A stretch of DNA of 63,782 nt, taken from NCBI RefSeq assembly GCF_001855555.1, contig NZ_MKCT01000009.1:1-63782 (forward strand). The letters are read 5' to 3'. Origin of the DNA: Chromobacterium sphagni. Lineage in GTDB: Bacteria; Pseudomonadota; Gammaproteobacteria; Burkholderiales; Chromobacteriaceae. The position numbers were made by a program, and so were the translations under genes. Positions within the stretch are counted from its first letter, which is position 1; each line of letters opens with the position of its first letter. Positions 40,390 to 50,408 of this stretch are shown here, in pieces. The notes under the pieces were generated by a model that did no database searches, had not been told where the DNA came from, and worked only from the letters and a program-made list of their open reading frames with translations.

Positions 40390-41496
40390 TCAGCGGGAGG
40401 AGGTAGAGCGGCGCAGCACCAGCCAGCGCGGCGTACGGAAGCGGATGATCATCCGGTACAGCGAAACGTACGCTACAGTGAACAACAGGCAGAAGCCCAT
40501 CAGCACATAGGTGTGGCGCCAGAACAGCATCGCGGGGACCACCGAGATGCAGGACAGCGCCCACAGATAGGGCGAAGTCAGGCTGTTGCGTAAAGTCAGA
40601 TGCCCCGCGTCCTTGGAACCCACCATCCAGCGGACAAGGCGCTTGTAGACCAGCATATGCAGATGCAGGCCGTCCGGCATGCCAGGCGATATCCCGCGCA
40701 GGAATTTCTTGCGATAGATCGAATACAGCGTTTCGAACACCGGATAAATCACGCAAAGCAAAGGAAACCATGGCGAAACTTGCGGATGCCTGCCCACCAA
40801 CAGCACCGCGACCTCCGCAATCATGAAGCCCAGCAGATACGCGCCGCCATCGCCGGCAAAAATCAGCCCGCGCGGGAAATTCCAGAACAAGAATCCAGAC
40901 AGCGCTCCGATCATCGCGAAGCAGACGCCCAGCAACATCACGTCCTGAACTTTGAATGCCACATAAGCCATGGCAAGGAAAATAAAAACAGCCACCACAC
41001 CGGACAGTCCATTGTATCCATCAATGATATTCACCGCGTGGGCCACTCCCCCAACGGCAATCACCGTGAATAAAAAGGAAACCAAGGGGACATTAACCAA
41101 AAAACTATCAATGAAAGGAATATCTACCCGATGCAAGCCAGCCCCAAGAACAAAATAGCCCAAACCGGCAGCGGCAAAAGTAGCGAATAGACGAGGCAGC
41201 GGCCCCACCTTCTTAGTCATGTCCTCAACCAAACCGGCAATGAAAGCTGGCACTCCCACCCAAAAAAATAGCAATGCCCTTCCTTCATCCAACGACCAGG
41301 CCAATACACCACAACCAGCCAGTAATCCTGCCGCCAACGGCAGTCCTCCAACTCTGGGCACTGGAAGTGCATGAAATTTCTGCACGCCACCAAGGTCGTG
41401 ATCCAGTGTAAAACGCTCATGCAGATGGCTGAAATGAATCAGGAACATCGCAACAAACAGTGACAGAAAAGTTGAAATTATCAGGATTTTCAGCAT
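40390..41496 (-). CDS. WecA/WbpL-type polyprenyl-phosphate sugar-1-phosphate transferase
   Basis: Enzymes of this family put the first sugar-1-phosphate of O-antigen or related glycans onto undecaprenyl phosphate. The 368-residue polytopic protein has the family features FHALPVPRVGG, the loop NIIDGYNGLSG and the FAGDGGAYLLGF motif. The start ATG 41496 has GGCGGGAA upstream; the open frame continues 22 codons further without support. It lies at the border of the O-antigen locus, so it probably starts that glycan. The sugar (GlcNAc, QuiNAc or FucNAc type) cannot be told from sequence by eye. Confidence 0.85.
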   Translation of the reverse strand: MLKILIISTFLSLFVAMFLIHFSHLHERFTLDHDLGGVQKFHALPVPRVGGLPLAAGLLAGCGVLAWSLDEGRALLFFWVGVPAFIAGLVEDMTKKVGPLPRLFATFAAAGLGYFVLGAGLHRVDIPFIDSFLVNVPLVSFLFTVIAVGGVAHAVNIIDGYNGLSGVVAVFIFLAMAYVAFKVQDVMLLGVCFAMIGALSGFLFWNFPRGLIFAGDGGAYLLGFMIAEVAVLLVGRHPQVSPWFPLLCVIYPVFETLYSIYRKKFLRGISPGMPDGLHLHMLVYKRLVRWMVGSKDAGHLTLRNSLTSPYLWALSCISVVPAMLFWRHTYVLMGFCLLFTVAYVSLYRMIIRFRTPRWLVLRRSTSSR

Positions 41497-43704
41497 AATT
41501 CCCGCCAACTGGTTTGATTGAGAAAGCCACGATAGGCAGCTACCTAGGCGGCCACTACCCAAGCGCTAACGCAAAAGCTGTTCAAGCTCAGATTTGTGCG
41601 GCATGGCTACCCTTCCCACCTCAATACATATGGCCTGCATCACAGCCATGCACGCAGGACCATTCAAACCACAAACTCCAGACCAGAGTGGAAAACACAA
41701 TCATCAAAGCATGAAAAATTCACAACAACACAACTTACCAGCATGTCAGATGCACGTTTTTCAATATAGTCCAAGTAAAATTTCTTAAATACGATTTCTT
41801 ACTCATACCGTATGAACGATCGTCCTTTCATGTTGAAAACTGACAAGAAGATCAGCCTCACCGATCGACCCACCATGCCAGTTTGAAATAAAAAATCACC
41901 AGAAAACAACACAAAACAATCAAAAAATCACATAAACTTAAAAAATCTAGAAATTCAATGCCACATCCAGACCAAACCACAGTAGAAACGACCGCTGCCT
42001 TCACAAAATATTGCACGCACCTAAAGTAAAATGACAAAGACCTGTACATAAAATTCTTACTTGATGATGTACCATAAAAATCCATCCAAAATAGTTATCA
42101 ACCGGTAATTTCCACAACTCCACGGAGAGAAACCACATGGCCAAAATTGGCTTATCTGAAAAACAGACTATAATTACTCGGCCCTATAGAGCTAGATAAT
42201 AGCCAAAATAGATTCAGCTACGCACCAAGATAATTCAATATAAAATTAAAACAATTCAGTCACTCTTGCAGCATGCAACTGTTTTGTTTTAACCCAACGC
42301 CGCCGCAAAAAAGAAATAACTATCTTCAAGATAGCACCAGTCTGGCGGCAGCTAATTTCATTCGCTTCACGCCAACCTAAACATGTATTGCATTTGAAAA
42401 AACGAGCAGCTTATACAGCGATTTTTGCCGTGCCACATTGATCATACATGATGGCTTACAATTAAGATTTAGCATGCAAATTAACCATATCAAACTGGCA
42501 TTCAAACATATGCAAAAAGTTAGTGATCCAAATTAATTCACAGCACGCCAGAGCTTTGAAAAACTCCTCAATCGACAATCATCAAGCTTAGCATCTGACT
42601 AGGCAAGATGACTGAAAACCGAAATAAAAAACAAGCCAACTCATCGACACATCGCAAACCTGCACATTAAAAAATCGGCGCAAAGCAATAATAAAAACCA
42701 GAAAAACTGGTGCCGGCACGGAAAATTCCAGCAGGTGTTGCTATAGAAAACTAGAAATCACGAAACTAGGAATCACTACGATTATCAACAAATCGTTTCG
42801 ACACAGGAAAATTGCACTGGCAAACAAATCATAGTCTACTGAAAAATAGTCAGCCATTTGAAAACACCGGACCTTGGCTAGTGCAAGAGGAAACCTTGAT
42901 TTTTTCACAAGCAGACCATACTAGCGCAGCCTTACACAATACATAGCAGCAGCTGTTAATCAGCATTGCCGAATAAACCAAACCCTACTTCTGCAGAAAC
43001 ATGATACGAAACCTCTAGCAGCAACCACGATCAAGCTATTACACATTCAGGTCTTAAAGACAGGCACTATCCAATCATCGAGAACAAGATTTACAAAGCA
43101 AATTGCATAGTTGATGCTATAAATTTAACTAGGTAGCTGTGCTTACGTCCCACGATGCCGCAGGTTCACCACCGCCATGTTTGGAGGATAAACCGGACAG
43201 GGACTGTCTCATCGACGGGTCATGACGGCGACAGTTACGATACAGCTACTGGACGCAAATATAACGGGCAGGTCCCGACGATCTGTTGCCCCAAGAGGCA
43301 ACAAAACCAAGATTTGGATTCTTGTATATGACACAGGGGGATTTTCAGCCATGCCGATCAGCCACGCCCATTCTTCGACAGGATGCTCGAAGACTCTCTA
43401 CTCATGCCCAAAAATCATGCATGGGCTATCATTCGGTTTCGATGCAAATTGTTACCGCCCACTGACAATTGACATCCGACCCCATCCTGTCTTGCCCGAC
43501 CCCAAGGCTGCCGACACAAACGCTCAAGCAACCACGCGTTGGCCTTCATTCCCTATTTGGAGCGGACCACCTCAGCCAGTCATACTGCGAGGCTCCGGGC
43601 TGTTGCATTGACAAGATGAAAAACGCAAGCACTAATCAACATACGGTTCAACCAACCTTAGTCCATCCGTCTCTTGCAAAATTTGCCGAGGAGGAAATAT
43701 TGAA
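41497..43704. other. 2.2 kb AT-rich gene-poor region before the O-antigen genes
   Basis: No frame here has a ribosome site plus a recognisable product; the longest are a 75-codon hydrophobic minus frame (41858-42085) and a 129-codon plus frame (43222-43611). The base composition is far more AT-rich than the flanks, except for the last 500 bases. It contains a small hairpin (ACCAG-AAAA-CTGGT, 42697-42711), a 15-bp imperfect tandem repeat (42749-42778) and probably the promoter of the rfb operon. It may be a decayed or xenogeneic-silenced segment. Confidence 0.6.
42749..42778. repeat. two-copy 15-bp tandem repeat
   Basis: AACTAGAAATCACGA is followed directly by AACTAGGAATCACTA (13 of 15 identical). 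The function is unknown. Confidence 0.6.
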
Positions 43705-44478
43705 ATGAAAGCCGTTATTCTTGCAGGCGGACTAGGTACCCGCATCAGTGAAGAAACCGCCGGCCGGCCCAAGCCAATGGTGGAAATCGGCGGCAAACCC
43801 ATCCTATGGCACATCATGAAAATCTATTCCCACTACGGAATAAATGACTTCATCATTTGCTGCGGCTACAAGGGCTACGTCATCAAGGAGTATTTCGCCA
43901 ACTACTTCCTGCACATGTCGGATGTCACCTTCGACATGTCGAACAACTTCATGGAGGTGCACCAACGCTATGCTGAACCATGGCGCGTCACTCTAGTGGA
44001 TACCGGCGAGCACACGATGACTGGCGGACGGCTGAAGCGGGTGAAGAAATATCTGCAAAACGAGGACGCGTTCTGCTTCACCTATGGCGATGGGGTCGCG
44101 GACATCCATATCGGTCGCTTGATCGATTTTCATAAAACCTACGGTGCCAGCGCCACCCTGGCGGCGGTCCACCCCCCCGCCCGTTTCGGAGTGCTGGATA
44201 TCAAGGACAATCTGGTCTCGACCTTCCAGGAGAAGCCGAAAGGCGATGGCGGCATGATCAACGGCGGCTTCTTCGTGCTGTCGCCGTCGGTCATCGACCT
44301 GATCCAGGATGACTCCACCGTGTGGGAGCGGGAGCCGTTGGAATCGCTGGCCCGAAATGGCCAGTTGACTTCCTTCGCCCATGACGGTTTCTGGCAGCCG
44401 ATGGACACCCTGCGCGACAAACAGCATCTGGAAGATCTGTGGAAAACCGGCCAAGCTCCGTGGAAAGTATGGGAATGA
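43705..44478 (+). CDS. rfbF: glucose-1-phosphate cytidylyltransferase RfbF
   Basis: RfbF makes CDP-glucose, the entry point to CDP-linked 3,6-dideoxyhexoses. The 257-residue product has the nucleotidyltransferase signature [16 protein letters not shown](10)-MVEIGGKPI, and YGDGVAD and NGGFFVL in the expected places. GAGGAGG lies 9 bases upstream. The stop overlaps rfbG as ATGA. It is the first gene of the plus-strand O-antigen unit. Confidence 0.95.
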   Translation: MKAVILAGGLGTRISEETAGRPKPMVEIGGKPILWHIMKIYSHYGINDFIICCGYKGYVIKEYFANYFLHMSDVTFDMSNNFMEVHQRYAEPWRVTLVDTGEHTMTGGRLKRVKKYLQNEDAFCFTYGDGVADIHIGRLIDFHKTYGASATLAAVHPPARFGVLDIKDNLVSTFQEKPKGDGGMINGGFFVLSPSVIDLIQDDSTVWEREPLESLARNGQLTSFAHDGFWQPMDTLRDKQHLEDLWKTGQAPWKVWE

Positions 44479-45560
44479 ACAGTAATTTCTGGAAAAACAA
44501 ACGGGTATTTCTTACCGGGCACACCGGCTTCAAAGGTAGTTGGCTGACCCTGTGGCTGCAATCGCTCGGCGCCGAGATCACCGGCTACTCGCTGGAGCCC
44601 GCCACCGAACCCAATTTGTTCAGCATCGCCGGGGTGGCCGAAGCCATGCAGGCCTCGGTCATCGCCGACATCCGCGACCTTGACCGTTTGCGCGCGGAAA
44701 TGGACCGCGCCCGGCCGGATATCGTGTTCCACTTGGCGGCGCAAGCGCTGGTGCGCCGCTCCTACGTCGACCCGGTGGGCACCTACGCCGCCAATGTAAT
44801 GGGCACCGTCAATCTGCTTGAGGCGGTGCGGACAACGTCATCAGTGCGCGCCGTGGTATGCGTCACCAGCGACAAGTGCTATGAAAACCGCGAATGGCCA
44901 TGGGCATATCGCGAGAACGAGGCGATGGGAGGTTACGACCCATACAGCAGCAGCAAGGGCTGCGCGGAGCTAGTGGCAAACGCTTACCGCAACTCGTTCT
45001 TCAATCAGGCCAGCCATCCGCGACATGGCGTGGCGCTGGCCACCGCCCGGGCCGGTAATGTCATCGGCGGCGGCGACTGGGCGCAAGACAGGCTGATTCC
45101 GGACTTCATCCGCGCCATCGCCGCCGGCGAAGCGCTGGTCATCCGCAATCCGGAAGCCATCCGGCCATGGCAACATGTGCTGGAACCACTGGCCGGTTAC
45201 CTGCTGCTGGCGGAAAAGCTGCACCAGCAAGGGCAAGATTTCGCTAGCGGCTGGAATTTCGGCCCTTACGAGCGCGATGCCCGCCCGGTGGAGTGGATCG
45301 CCGCGCAACTGACTCGGCAATGGGGCCAAGGCAGCGGCTACCAGGTACAGCGCGATGCCAACAGCGCCCACGAAGCGCACTACCTGCGGCTGGATTGCGC
45401 CAAAGCCAGGCAGGGCCTGGGCTGGCAGCCGCGCTGGTCGTTGCGGGACACCCTGCAGCGCATTTGCGACTGGCATCGGCAACACCTGGCCGACGCCGAC
45501 ATGCGCTCGGTCTGCCTGCAACAGATCCATGCCTATCAGGAAACCGCCACCGCGGAATGA
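44475..45560 (+). CDS. rfbG: CDP-glucose 4,6-dehydratase RfbG
   Basis: RfbG converts CDP-glucose to CDP-4-keto-6-deoxyglucose. The 361-residue short-chain dehydrogenase-fold protein has [11 protein letters not shown] (NAD binding), the catalytic YDPYSSSKG and [20 protein letters not shown] use the ATG at 44475, overlapping the rfbF stop; in-frame ATGs at 44439 and 44469 would extend it with unlikely residues. The product feeds RfbH. Confidence 0.95.
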   Translation: MNSNFWKNKRVFLTGHTGFKGSWLTLWLQSLGAEITGYSLEPATEPNLFSIAGVAEAMQASVIADIRDLDRLRAEMDRARPDIVFHLAAQALVRRSYVDPVGTYAANVMGTVNLLEAVRTTSSVRAVVCVTSDKCYENREWPWAYRENEAMGGYDPYSSSKGCAELVANAYRNSFFNQASHPRHGVALATARAGNVIGGGDWAQDRLIPDFIRAIAAGEALVIRNPEAIRPWQHVLEPLAGYLLLAEKLHQQGQDFASGWNFGPYERDARPVEWIAAQLTRQWGQGSGYQVQRDANSAHEAHYLRLDCAKARQGLGWQPRWSLRDTLQRICDWHRQHLADADMRSVCLQQIHAYQETATAE

Positions 45561-45619
45561 CACGATATATTCCGCGCGCCGCGCCAACGGCGCGCGTCTT
45601 CACCGAATTTGGATGAGAT

Positions 45620-46936
45620 ATGGAAAAAACCCAACAACTTCGCCAACAAATTGCCCAGTTGGTCGCCGAGTACGCGGAAATCGCGCTGGCCCCCAAGCCA
45701 TTCGTCCCCGGCCAGACCGTAATCCCGCCGTCCGGCAAGGTCATCGACTCGGCCGAGCTGCAACACATGGTTGAAGCGTCTCTGGACGGCTGGCTCACCA
45801 CCGGCCGCTTCAACACGCAGTTCGAGAAGCAGTTGGCCGACTTCCTCGGCGTCAAGCACCTGCTGACCACGAATTCCGGCTCCTCCGCCAATCTGCTGGC
45901 TTTCTCCGCGCTGACCTCGCCGCAACTGGGGGAACGCGCCATCCGCAAGGGCGACGAAGTGATAGGCGTGGCCGCCGGCTTCCCCACCACAGTCAATCCC
46001 ATCATCCAGTTCGGCGCGGTGCCGGTGCTGGTCGATGTCGACATCCCCACCTACAACATCAAGGCCGAGCTGATCGAGTCGGCGATCACCAGCAAGACAA
46101 AGGCCATCATGCTGGCCCATACCCTTGGCAACCCGTACAACCTGCGGATAGTGCGCGACATCTGCAACCGGCACAATCTCTGGCTGATCGAGGATTGCTG
46201 CGACGCGCTGGGCTCCACCTACGATGGCCAGCTGGTCGGCAGCTTCGGCGACATCGGCACCCTCAGCTTCTACCCCGCACACCACATCACCATGGGAGAA
46301 GGCGGCGCGGTCTTCACCAACAACGATCAACTGAAAAAGATCATCGAATCCTTCCGCGACTGGGGTCGCGACTGCTACTGCGCCCCCGGCTGCGACAACA
46401 CCTGCGGCAAACGCTTCAACTGGCAGCTGGGCAGCCTGCCGCACGGCTACGACCATAAATACACCTATAGCCACTTGGGCTACAACCTGAAGATCACCGA
46501 TATGCAAGCCGCCTGCGCGCTGGCGCAGCTGGGCAAGCTGGAACACTTCATCGCCGCGCGGCGCAGCAATTTCGACTACCTCAGCGAGCGGCTGCGGTCC
46601 TGTGAGGAATTCATCATTCTTCCCAAAGCCACCGAGCACGCCAATCCCTCCTGGTTCGGCTTCCCCATCACCATCCGGCCGGATAGCGGCATCGAGCGGG
46701 TAGAGCTGCTCAAGTATCTGGACGAATACAAGATCGGCACCCGCCTGCTGTTCGCCGGCAACCTGACACGCCAGCCCTATATGCAGGGCCAGAACTATCG
46801 TGTGCACGGTGAGCTGGCCAATACCGACCTGATCATGAACCATACCTTCTGGATCGGCGTGCACCCGGGACTGACGCGCGACATGCTCGACTATGCAGTC
46901 GACAAGCTGGAAACCATCATCGGAGTGAATTTCTAA
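45620..46936 (+). CDS. rfbH: CDP-4-keto-6-deoxyglucose 3-dehydrase RfbH (E1)
   Basis: RfbH is the PMP- and [2Fe-2S]-dependent enzyme that removes the C3 hydroxyl. The 438-residue protein keeps the diagnostic replacement of the aminotransferase lysine by histidine ([13 protein letters not shown]221). It has cysteines C194, C252, C254 and C262 in the C-x57-C-x-C-x7-C spacing known for E1 [2Fe-2S] ligands. RfbH needs a reductase (RfbI/E3) to deliver electrons; none is present in this window. The 59-base gap after rfbG holds no other gene. Confidence 0.95.
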   Translation: MEKTQQLRQQIAQLVAEYAEIALAPKPFVPGQTVIPPSGKVIDSAELQHMVEASLDGWLTTGRFNTQFEKQLADFLGVKHLLTTNSGSSANLLAFSALTSPQLGERAIRKGDEVIGVAAGFPTTVNPIIQFGAVPVLVDVDIPTYNIKAELIESAITSKTKAIMLAHTLGNPYNLRIVRDICNRHNLWLIEDCCDALGSTYDGQLVGSFGDIGTLSFYPAHHITMGEGGAVFTNNDQLKKIIESFRDWGRDCYCAPGCDNTCGKRFNWQLGSLPHGYDHKYTYSHLGYNLKITDMQAACALAQLGKLEHFIAARRSNFDYLSERLRSCEEFIILPKATEHANPSWFGFPITIRPDSGIERVELLKYLDEYKIGTRLLFAGNLTRQPYMQGQNYRVHGELANTDLIMNHTFWIGVHPGLTRDMLDYAVDKLETIIGVNF

Positions 46937-46946
46937 GGAGCAGGCA

Positions 46947-48725
46947 ATGGAAAAGACCAGACTCTCTGTCTACAGCTTGGCGGTAAGCGAAAACTTCTCC
47001 TTCCTGAAGCAGGCGGTCAATATCCAGGAAGCCTATCTGCGCGCGATACCGGTTGCAGGCGGCGGCTGCCTGCTGCCGGTATGCGAAATGCACAAGCGGG
47101 ATGCCACTCTCTTGCGTCTGCTGACCGAATGGCGCAACCGCAATGTGGCGGCCTATCCAAACCAGTTCACCGCCAGCGAGGAAAGCACCCGAGACTGGCT
47201 GGACCAAGAGCTGTTGGCGGTCAAGGACAGGATGCTGTTCCTGGTGGTGAGTCCCACCGGCCAAACCTTGGGCCATCTGGGCTTCAGCGGCTGCCACAAC
47301 TCCGACATGATGTTCGAGATCGACAACGTGGTGCGCGGCGTCGCCGATGCCGGACCGGACATATTCGCCAGAGCCATGACCGCCCTGATCGAATGGGCCA
47401 GGAAAACCATCAACGTCAACGGCTTCTTCCTGCGTGCGATGAACGACGATCACGATGCCATCGCGTTCTACAAGAAGAACCACTTCGTCGCGGAGTCCAG
47501 CATCCCGCTGGTCGCGGTGAAAGACGGCGATCGCGTCAACTACCGCGAAGCGCTGCCGACGGAGACCGCCAGCAAACATTTCATGCGCATGGTGTACAAG
47601 GCCCCGGCGCACGAGGTGGGTGAAAAACTGATCCTCACCGCCGGCCCATCGATCTCCGCCAAGGAGGCCGTCTACGCCTTCGACGCCGCCCTCAGCGGCT
47701 GGAACGGCAATTGGTCCAGATACCTCAGCCGTTTTGAGAAGAGCTTCGCCGAATACGTAGGCGTCAAGCACGCGCTAGCCACCTCCAGCTGCACCGGCGC
47801 GCTGCAGATCGCGCTGATGGCGCTGGACATCGGCCCCGGCGACGAAGTGATCGTCCCCGACCAAACCTGGGTGGCCACCGCCAACGCGGTGCGCTACGTC
47901 GGCGCCATTCCGGTGTTCGCCGACATCGAGCTGGATACCTGGAACATCGACGCCCGCTCGGTGGAGACCCTGATCACCGGCAAGACCAAGGCCATTGTCG
48001 CCGTGCACATGTACGGCCACCCCGCCCGCATGAGCAATATTCTGGCGGTGGCCAGGCAATACGGCCTCAAGGTGGTCGAGGACGCCGCGCCGGCGATCGG
48101 CGCCGAATGGCAAGGAAAACGCTGCGGCAGTTTCGGCGATTTCGCCGCCTTCAGCTTTCAGGGCGCCAAACTGATGGTCACCGGCGAAGGCGGCATGCTG
48201 GTCACCAACGACGACGACCTGTACGCCAAGGCCTACAAGATCTGGGACCAGGGCCGCAACCCGTCCCGCACCTTCTGGATCGACGAGGACGGCGTCAAGT
48301 TCAAGATGTCCAATATCCAGGCTGCGCTCGGGCTCGGCCAATTGGAGCGCGTGGACGAGTTGATCGAGATGAAGCGCCGCATCTTCGAGTGGTATCAGGA
48401 GGGACTCGAAGGCGTGCCGCACATCAGCCTGAACCAGGAGGTGGAAGGCGCCCGCAGCATCTATTGGATGAGCAGCATCCTGCTGGACAAAGATGCGCGC
48501 ATCGGCCGCGATGCGCTGATGCAACAGCTGAAAACCAGAAACATAGACTCCAGGCCGGTTTTCCCCGCCATCAGTCAGTACCCGATCTGGCCCAGGGAGC
48601 AACCTCCGCAGTCCACCGCAATGCATGTCGGCCTGCAGGCGATCAACCTGCCTAGCGGCGTCTGCCTGAGCCGCGACGAAGTGGCCTACGCCTGCAAGCA
48701 TATCCGCAGCATCCTGCTGGGATAA
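46947..48725 (+). CDS. GNAT acetyltransferase fused to DegT-family sugar aminotransferase
   Basis: This 592-residue protein joins two enzymes. Residues about 45-215 look like a RimJ-type GNAT acetyltransferase (LLTEWRNRNV, GHLGFSG, FYKKNHFVAE). Residues about 235-592 are a DegT/DnrJ/EryC1 PLP aminotransferase with TSSCTGALQIAL, VVEDAAPAIGA (D379) and the PLP lysine K408 in FSFQGAKLMVTGEGGM. It closely recalls perosamine-type 4-aminotransferases. The likely role is to install an amine on a nucleotide-4-ketosugar and acetylate it. AAGGAG lies 6 bases before the ATG. Both domains are in one uninterrupted frame, so this is a true fusion. Confidence 0.85.
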   Translation: MEKTRLSVYSLAVSENFSFLKQAVNIQEAYLRAIPVAGGGCLLPVCEMHKRDATLLRLLTEWRNRNVAAYPNQFTASEESTRDWLDQELLAVKDRMLFLVVSPTGQTLGHLGFSGCHNSDMMFEIDNVVRGVADAGPDIFARAMTALIEWARKTINVNGFFLRAMNDDHDAIAFYKKNHFVAESSIPLVAVKDGDRVNYREALPTETASKHFMRMVYKAPAHEVGEKLILTAGPSISAKEAVYAFDAALSGWNGNWSRYLSRFEKSFAEYVGVKHALATSSCTGALQIALMALDIGPGDEVIVPDQTWVATANAVRYVGAIPVFADIELDTWNIDARSVETLITGKTKAIVAVHMYGHPARMSNILAVARQYGLKVVEDAAPAIGAEWQGKRCGSFGDFAAFSFQGAKLMVTGEGGMLVTNDDDLYAKAYKIWDQGRNPSRTFWIDEDGVKFKMSNIQAALGLGQLERVDELIEMKRRIFEWYQEGLEGVPHISLNQEVEGARSIYWMSSILLDKDARIGRDALMQQLKTRNIDSRPVFPAISQYPIWPREQPPQSTAMHVGLQAINLPSGVCLSRDEVAYACKHIRSILLG

Positions 48726-48730
48726 GCGCA

Positions 48731-49543
48731 ATGGAGAACTCCATCGCCCTGGCGCGCGCCATCCGCGCCACCGCATTGCAGATGGTGCATGACGCGCGGG
48801 CATCGCACATCGGCAGCGCGCTATCGATAGCCGACATCCTGGCCGTGCTGTACCGCAATCACCTGCGCTTCGACCCCGCCGCCGCACGGGATCCGCTGCG
48901 CGACCGCTTCATTCTCAGCAAGGGTCACGCCTGCGTCGCGGTTTACGCCGTCCTCGCCGCCATCGGCGCGCTGAGCCCAGAAGAGATTGCCAGCTACGGT
49001 CAGGACTTCTCGCCGCTGATGAACCACATTAGCCACAAGGTGAACGGCGTCGAGTTCTCCACCGGCTCGCTGGGCCATGGCCTGCCGTTCGCGGTGGGCA
49101 AAGCCATGGCCGCCAGGATGCGCGGGCAGACCTGGCAAAACTACGTGCTGTTGGGCGATGGCGAAATGGATGAGGGCAGCAACTGGGAAGCGCTGATGTT
49201 CGCTTCCCATCACCGGCTAGACAATGTGGCGGCCATCATCGACTGCAATAATCTGCAGAGCCTCACCACGGTCCGCGCCACGCTAAATCTGGAACCGTTG
49301 GCCCAGAAACTGGAAGCCTTCGGTTGCCGGGTATTCGAGGCCGACGGCCATGACCATCAGACGCTGGACCAGGTCCTCCGCGCCATCGCCGCAGTAAGGG
49401 GCCAGCCCTCGGTATTACTCGCCCATACCGTTAAAGGCAAAGGCGTCAGTTTCATGGAAAACAGCGTGGACTGGCATTACCGCAGCCCGGACAAGCAGCA
49501 GTTGCAACAGGCGCTGGAAGAACTGGGAGCGCAGCATGCGTAA
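48731..49543 (+). CDS. transketolase-like protein, N-terminal (ThDP-binding) subunit
   Basis: The 270-residue protein equals the N-terminal third of a transketolase. It has ISHKVNGVEFSTGSLGHGLP and the ThDP/Mg motif GDGEMDEGSNWEA...LDN at 142-165. It starts 5 bases after the GNAT-aminotransferase gene and overlaps the C-terminal subunit gene by 8 bases. In the O-antigen context it probably transfers a two-carbon ketol unit to a sugar rather than working in the pentose phosphate pathway. The acceptor is unknown. Confidence 0.9.
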   Translation: MENSIALARAIRATALQMVHDARASHIGSALSIADILAVLYRNHLRFDPAAARDPLRDRFILSKGHACVAVYAVLAAIGALSPEEIASYGQDFSPLMNHISHKVNGVEFSTGSLGHGLPFAVGKAMAARMRGQTWQNYVLLGDGEMDEGSNWEALMFASHHRLDNVAAIIDCNNLQSLTTVRATLNLEPLAQKLEAFGCRVFEADGHDHQTLDQVLRAIAAVRGQPSVLLAHTVKGKGVSFMENSVDWHYRSPDKQQLQQALEELGAQHA

Positions 49544-50408
49544 CGCCTTCATCGATGAGCTGGTCAAACTCGCCGCAGTCAATTCCAATATCGTGCTGAT
49601 GGTCGGCGATCTCGGCTATGCGGTGGTGGAGCCGTTTGCCGAACGGTTTCCCGATCGTTTCATCAATGCCGGCATCGCCGAGCAGAACATGATGGGCATG
49701 GCGGCCGGAATGGCCTCCGAGGGCTGCCACGTCTTCGCCTACAGCATCGCCAACTTCCCTACATTCCGCTGCGCCGAGCAGATACGCAACGATGTCGACT
49801 ACCATAATCTAGCGGTTACCGTGGTCAGCGTCGGCGGCGGCCTGGCCTACGGCAATCTCGGCTATTCCCACCACGCGGTGCAGGACTACGGCCTGATACG
49901 GATGATGCCCAATATGACCATCGCCGCGCCCGGCGATCCGATGGAAGTGCGCGCCTGCCTGCGCTACCTAGCCAGCCATCCCGGCCCATCCTACCTGCGC
50001 CTCGGCAAGGCCGGCGAGCCCTGCCTGCACCAGCAGGTGCCGGATGTCGCGCCGGGCCAGTGGCTGCCCATCATGCAACGCGACGGCTCATCCACCCTGT
50101 TGTCCACCGGCGCCGCAGTCGCCAGCGCCATCGCATGGCTGGACACTCCCGCCTTCGCCGGCCACTCACTCTACACGATGCCGCTGTGGGGCATGGCCGC
50201 CAAGTCGAAACAACAGCAACAGCTGTCGGATTGGGACGAGGTCGTAACAGTGGAGGACCATATTCACGACGCCGGCTTCGGCAGTTGGCTGATGGAAGCC
50301 GCCGCGCCTGCCGGCCTGACCGGCAGGATACGCAGCCGCGCGCTGTCATCGGAGATATTCGGTCAGGTGGCTAACCAGAAAACCCTCAACAAACTGGGCG
50401 GACTATAG
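49536..50408 (+). CDS. transketolase-like protein, C-terminal subunit
   Basis: The 290-residue protein carries the pyrimidine-binding domain with the ThDP-activating glutamate (INAGIAEQNMMGMAAGMA, E49) and YGNLGYSHHAVQDYGLIR, followed by the transketolase C-terminal domain (STGAAVASAIAWL; VVTVEDHIHDAGFGSWL). It has its own ATG inside the end of the N-subunit gene. Two-gene transketolases of this size are a recognised natural form, so the split is not a frameshift. Its TAG stop overlaps the flippase GTG by one base. Confidence 0.9.
   Translation: MRNAFIDELVKLAAVNSNIVLMVGDLGYAVVEPFAERFPDRFINAGIAEQNMMGMAAGMASEGCHVFAYSIANFPTFRCAEQIRNDVDYHNLAVTVVSVGGGLAYGNLGYSHHAVQDYGLIRMMPNMTIAAPGDPMEVRACLRYLASHPGPSYLRLGKAGEPCLHQQVPDVAPGQWLPIMQRDGSSTLLSTGAAVASAIAWLDTPAFAGHSLYTMPLWGMAAKSKQQQQLSDWDEVVTVEDHIHDAGFGSWLMEAAAPAGLTGRIRSRALSSEIFGQVANQKTLNKLGGL

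Noticed and set aside
41858..42085. Small hydrophobic 75-codon minus-strand frame
   Set aside because: No ribosome site, AT-rich low-complexity composition and no resemblance to a known small membrane protein.
43131..43160. GGTAGCTGT as part of a JUMPstart/ops element before rfbF
   Set aside because: The essential GGCGGTAG ops core is absent downstream and the remaining bases do not match.
43222..43611. 129-codon plus-strand frame before rfbF
   Set aside because: Irregular amino-acid composition, no ribosome site, no recognisable domain.
48731..50408. Split transketolase read as one gene broken by a frameshift
   Set aside because: Each half has its own ATG, full domain boundaries and an 8-base overlap typical of translational coupling; two-gene transketolases of this size are a known natural form.
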